Source: Trifolium pratense (lineage: Eukaryota > Streptophyta > Magnoliopsida > Fabales > Fabaceae). From it: a stretch of DNA of 64,000 nucleotides. Shown piece by piece: positions 63,457 to 64,000 of the stretch; the first letter of the stretch is position 1; each line of letters opens with the position of its first letter. The notes beneath the pieces are model-generated. The model did not search any database. It saw only the letters and a program-made list of their open reading frames with translations, and was not told where the DNA came from. A program made the translations under genes and the position numbers. The stretch spans positions 38,229,362 to 38,293,361 of the forward strand of contig NC_060061.1 of assembly GCF_020283565.1 (NCBI RefSeq). Direction: 5' to 3'.

Positions 63457-64000
63457 TTTTTTTTTTTTTTTTTTTTTTTTGATAAGCAATATTTGGATTA
63501 GAATGAGTACAAGGGGTACTCAACCCTTACAATCCAAAAACAATCACCTTAAATACAACGAAAACAAGCTAAGGGGTTGTTACACCAGTCAAGGAAAGCT
63601 ACATTATCAATGTTCCTTGATCTACCGATGAACCAAAACCAAGCAATATAAATAATTTGATCTACTAAAGATGAAACATTAACAAAATCTCCTCTAAATA
63701 TAATATTATTTCGCATACGCCAAATACTCCAAGTTGTGGCCAACCAAATAATGTGACGGAATCGTTCGTTGTTGCTTCCTGTTATTAAGACTCCAAATTG
63801 AATCAAATGATTGGGAACATCAGTCGCGGAACAAAAACGTGTGCCCATCCATTTGAATATTTTGCACCAAATTTGCTTTGTAACATTGCAATTGAAAAAC
63901 ATATGTGGAATGTCTTCAACTACATTGAAACAAAAAACACAGCTTCTCTCGTGATTGTTTGTAATGACACCTTTATTGTACAAAGCTTCCCTAGTTGGTA
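63457..64000 (-). mobile_element. LINE 3' part with zf-RVT domain, runs off the window
   Basis: A 24-base poly-T (poly-A on the minus strand, 63457-63480) precedes a 3' untranslated part with GGGTTGAGTACCCCTTGTAC, like the LINE at 41255. The minus frame 63983-63549 is open to the window edge: ERSCVFCFNVVEDIPHMFFNC (zf-RVT Cys/His pattern), IIWLATTWSIWRMRNNIIF, ending CFRCI. It lies in the intron position after the amidotransferase exon 2. No frame break is seen in the visible part. Confidence 0.85.

Overview
The window looks like nuclear DNA of a flowering plant, most probably a legume close to Medicago. It is AT-rich and intron-rich, its genes splice at GT/AG borders, and its repeats are plant types: Mutator-like elements with 9-bp target duplications, Stowaway and Tourist MITEs, CACTA ends, tRNA-derived SINEs and a Met-tRNA-primed LTR element. 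The organism assignment is inference; no species-diagnostic sequence was searched.

The backbone is a tandem array of multicopper-oxidase laccase genes, all on the minus strand. Copy A (1-4537) has exons 1-4 and most of exon 5; its 3' end lies beyond the left edge. Copy B (34994-38467) and copy C (53572-58351) are complete six-exon genes that each encode 566 residues, counted from the shared MSFY start. A fourth copy survives only as promoter plus broken exon 1 (31555-31990). The flank upstream of copy A (about 4.5-16.5 kb) and that upstream of copy B (38.5-41.2 kb) share pieces in the same order, so a laccase-plus-upstream block was duplicated and then filled independently with transposons.

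Between the laccases the DNA is mostly mobile. 926-2151: Mutator-like element in intron 4 of copy A, with the empty site visible in copy B. 4.9-9.5 kb: fold-back MITEs, a CACTA derivative and a LINE tail. 10629-16439: an LTR retrotransposon without coding capacity whose two 460-bp LTRs look identical. 16527-17155: hAT MITE. 18778-24525: a probable non-autonomous Helitron carrying a multi-exon RPA1-like gene (19609-23284). 25456-27687: 2.2-kb solo LTR. 29117-31273: two Mutator-like elements side by side. 41-48.5 kb: LINE remnant, nested MITEs and a 3.6-kb Mutator-like element. 49.3-53.3 kb: CACTA remnant with a broken Transposase_24-type gene.

At the right end, a class I glutamine amidotransferase gene (GAT1_2.1-like) has lost its catalytic-Cys region and is frameshifted. 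A LINE tail lies in its following intron and runs off the window.

Functionally, the only host genes that look able to act are the laccases (secreted, cell-wall phenolic oxidation). The RPA1-like gene is largely open but has a missing splice donor and a CAG-to-TAG change at an exon end. The amidotransferase is a pseudogene. No tRNA, rRNA or CRISPR was found.
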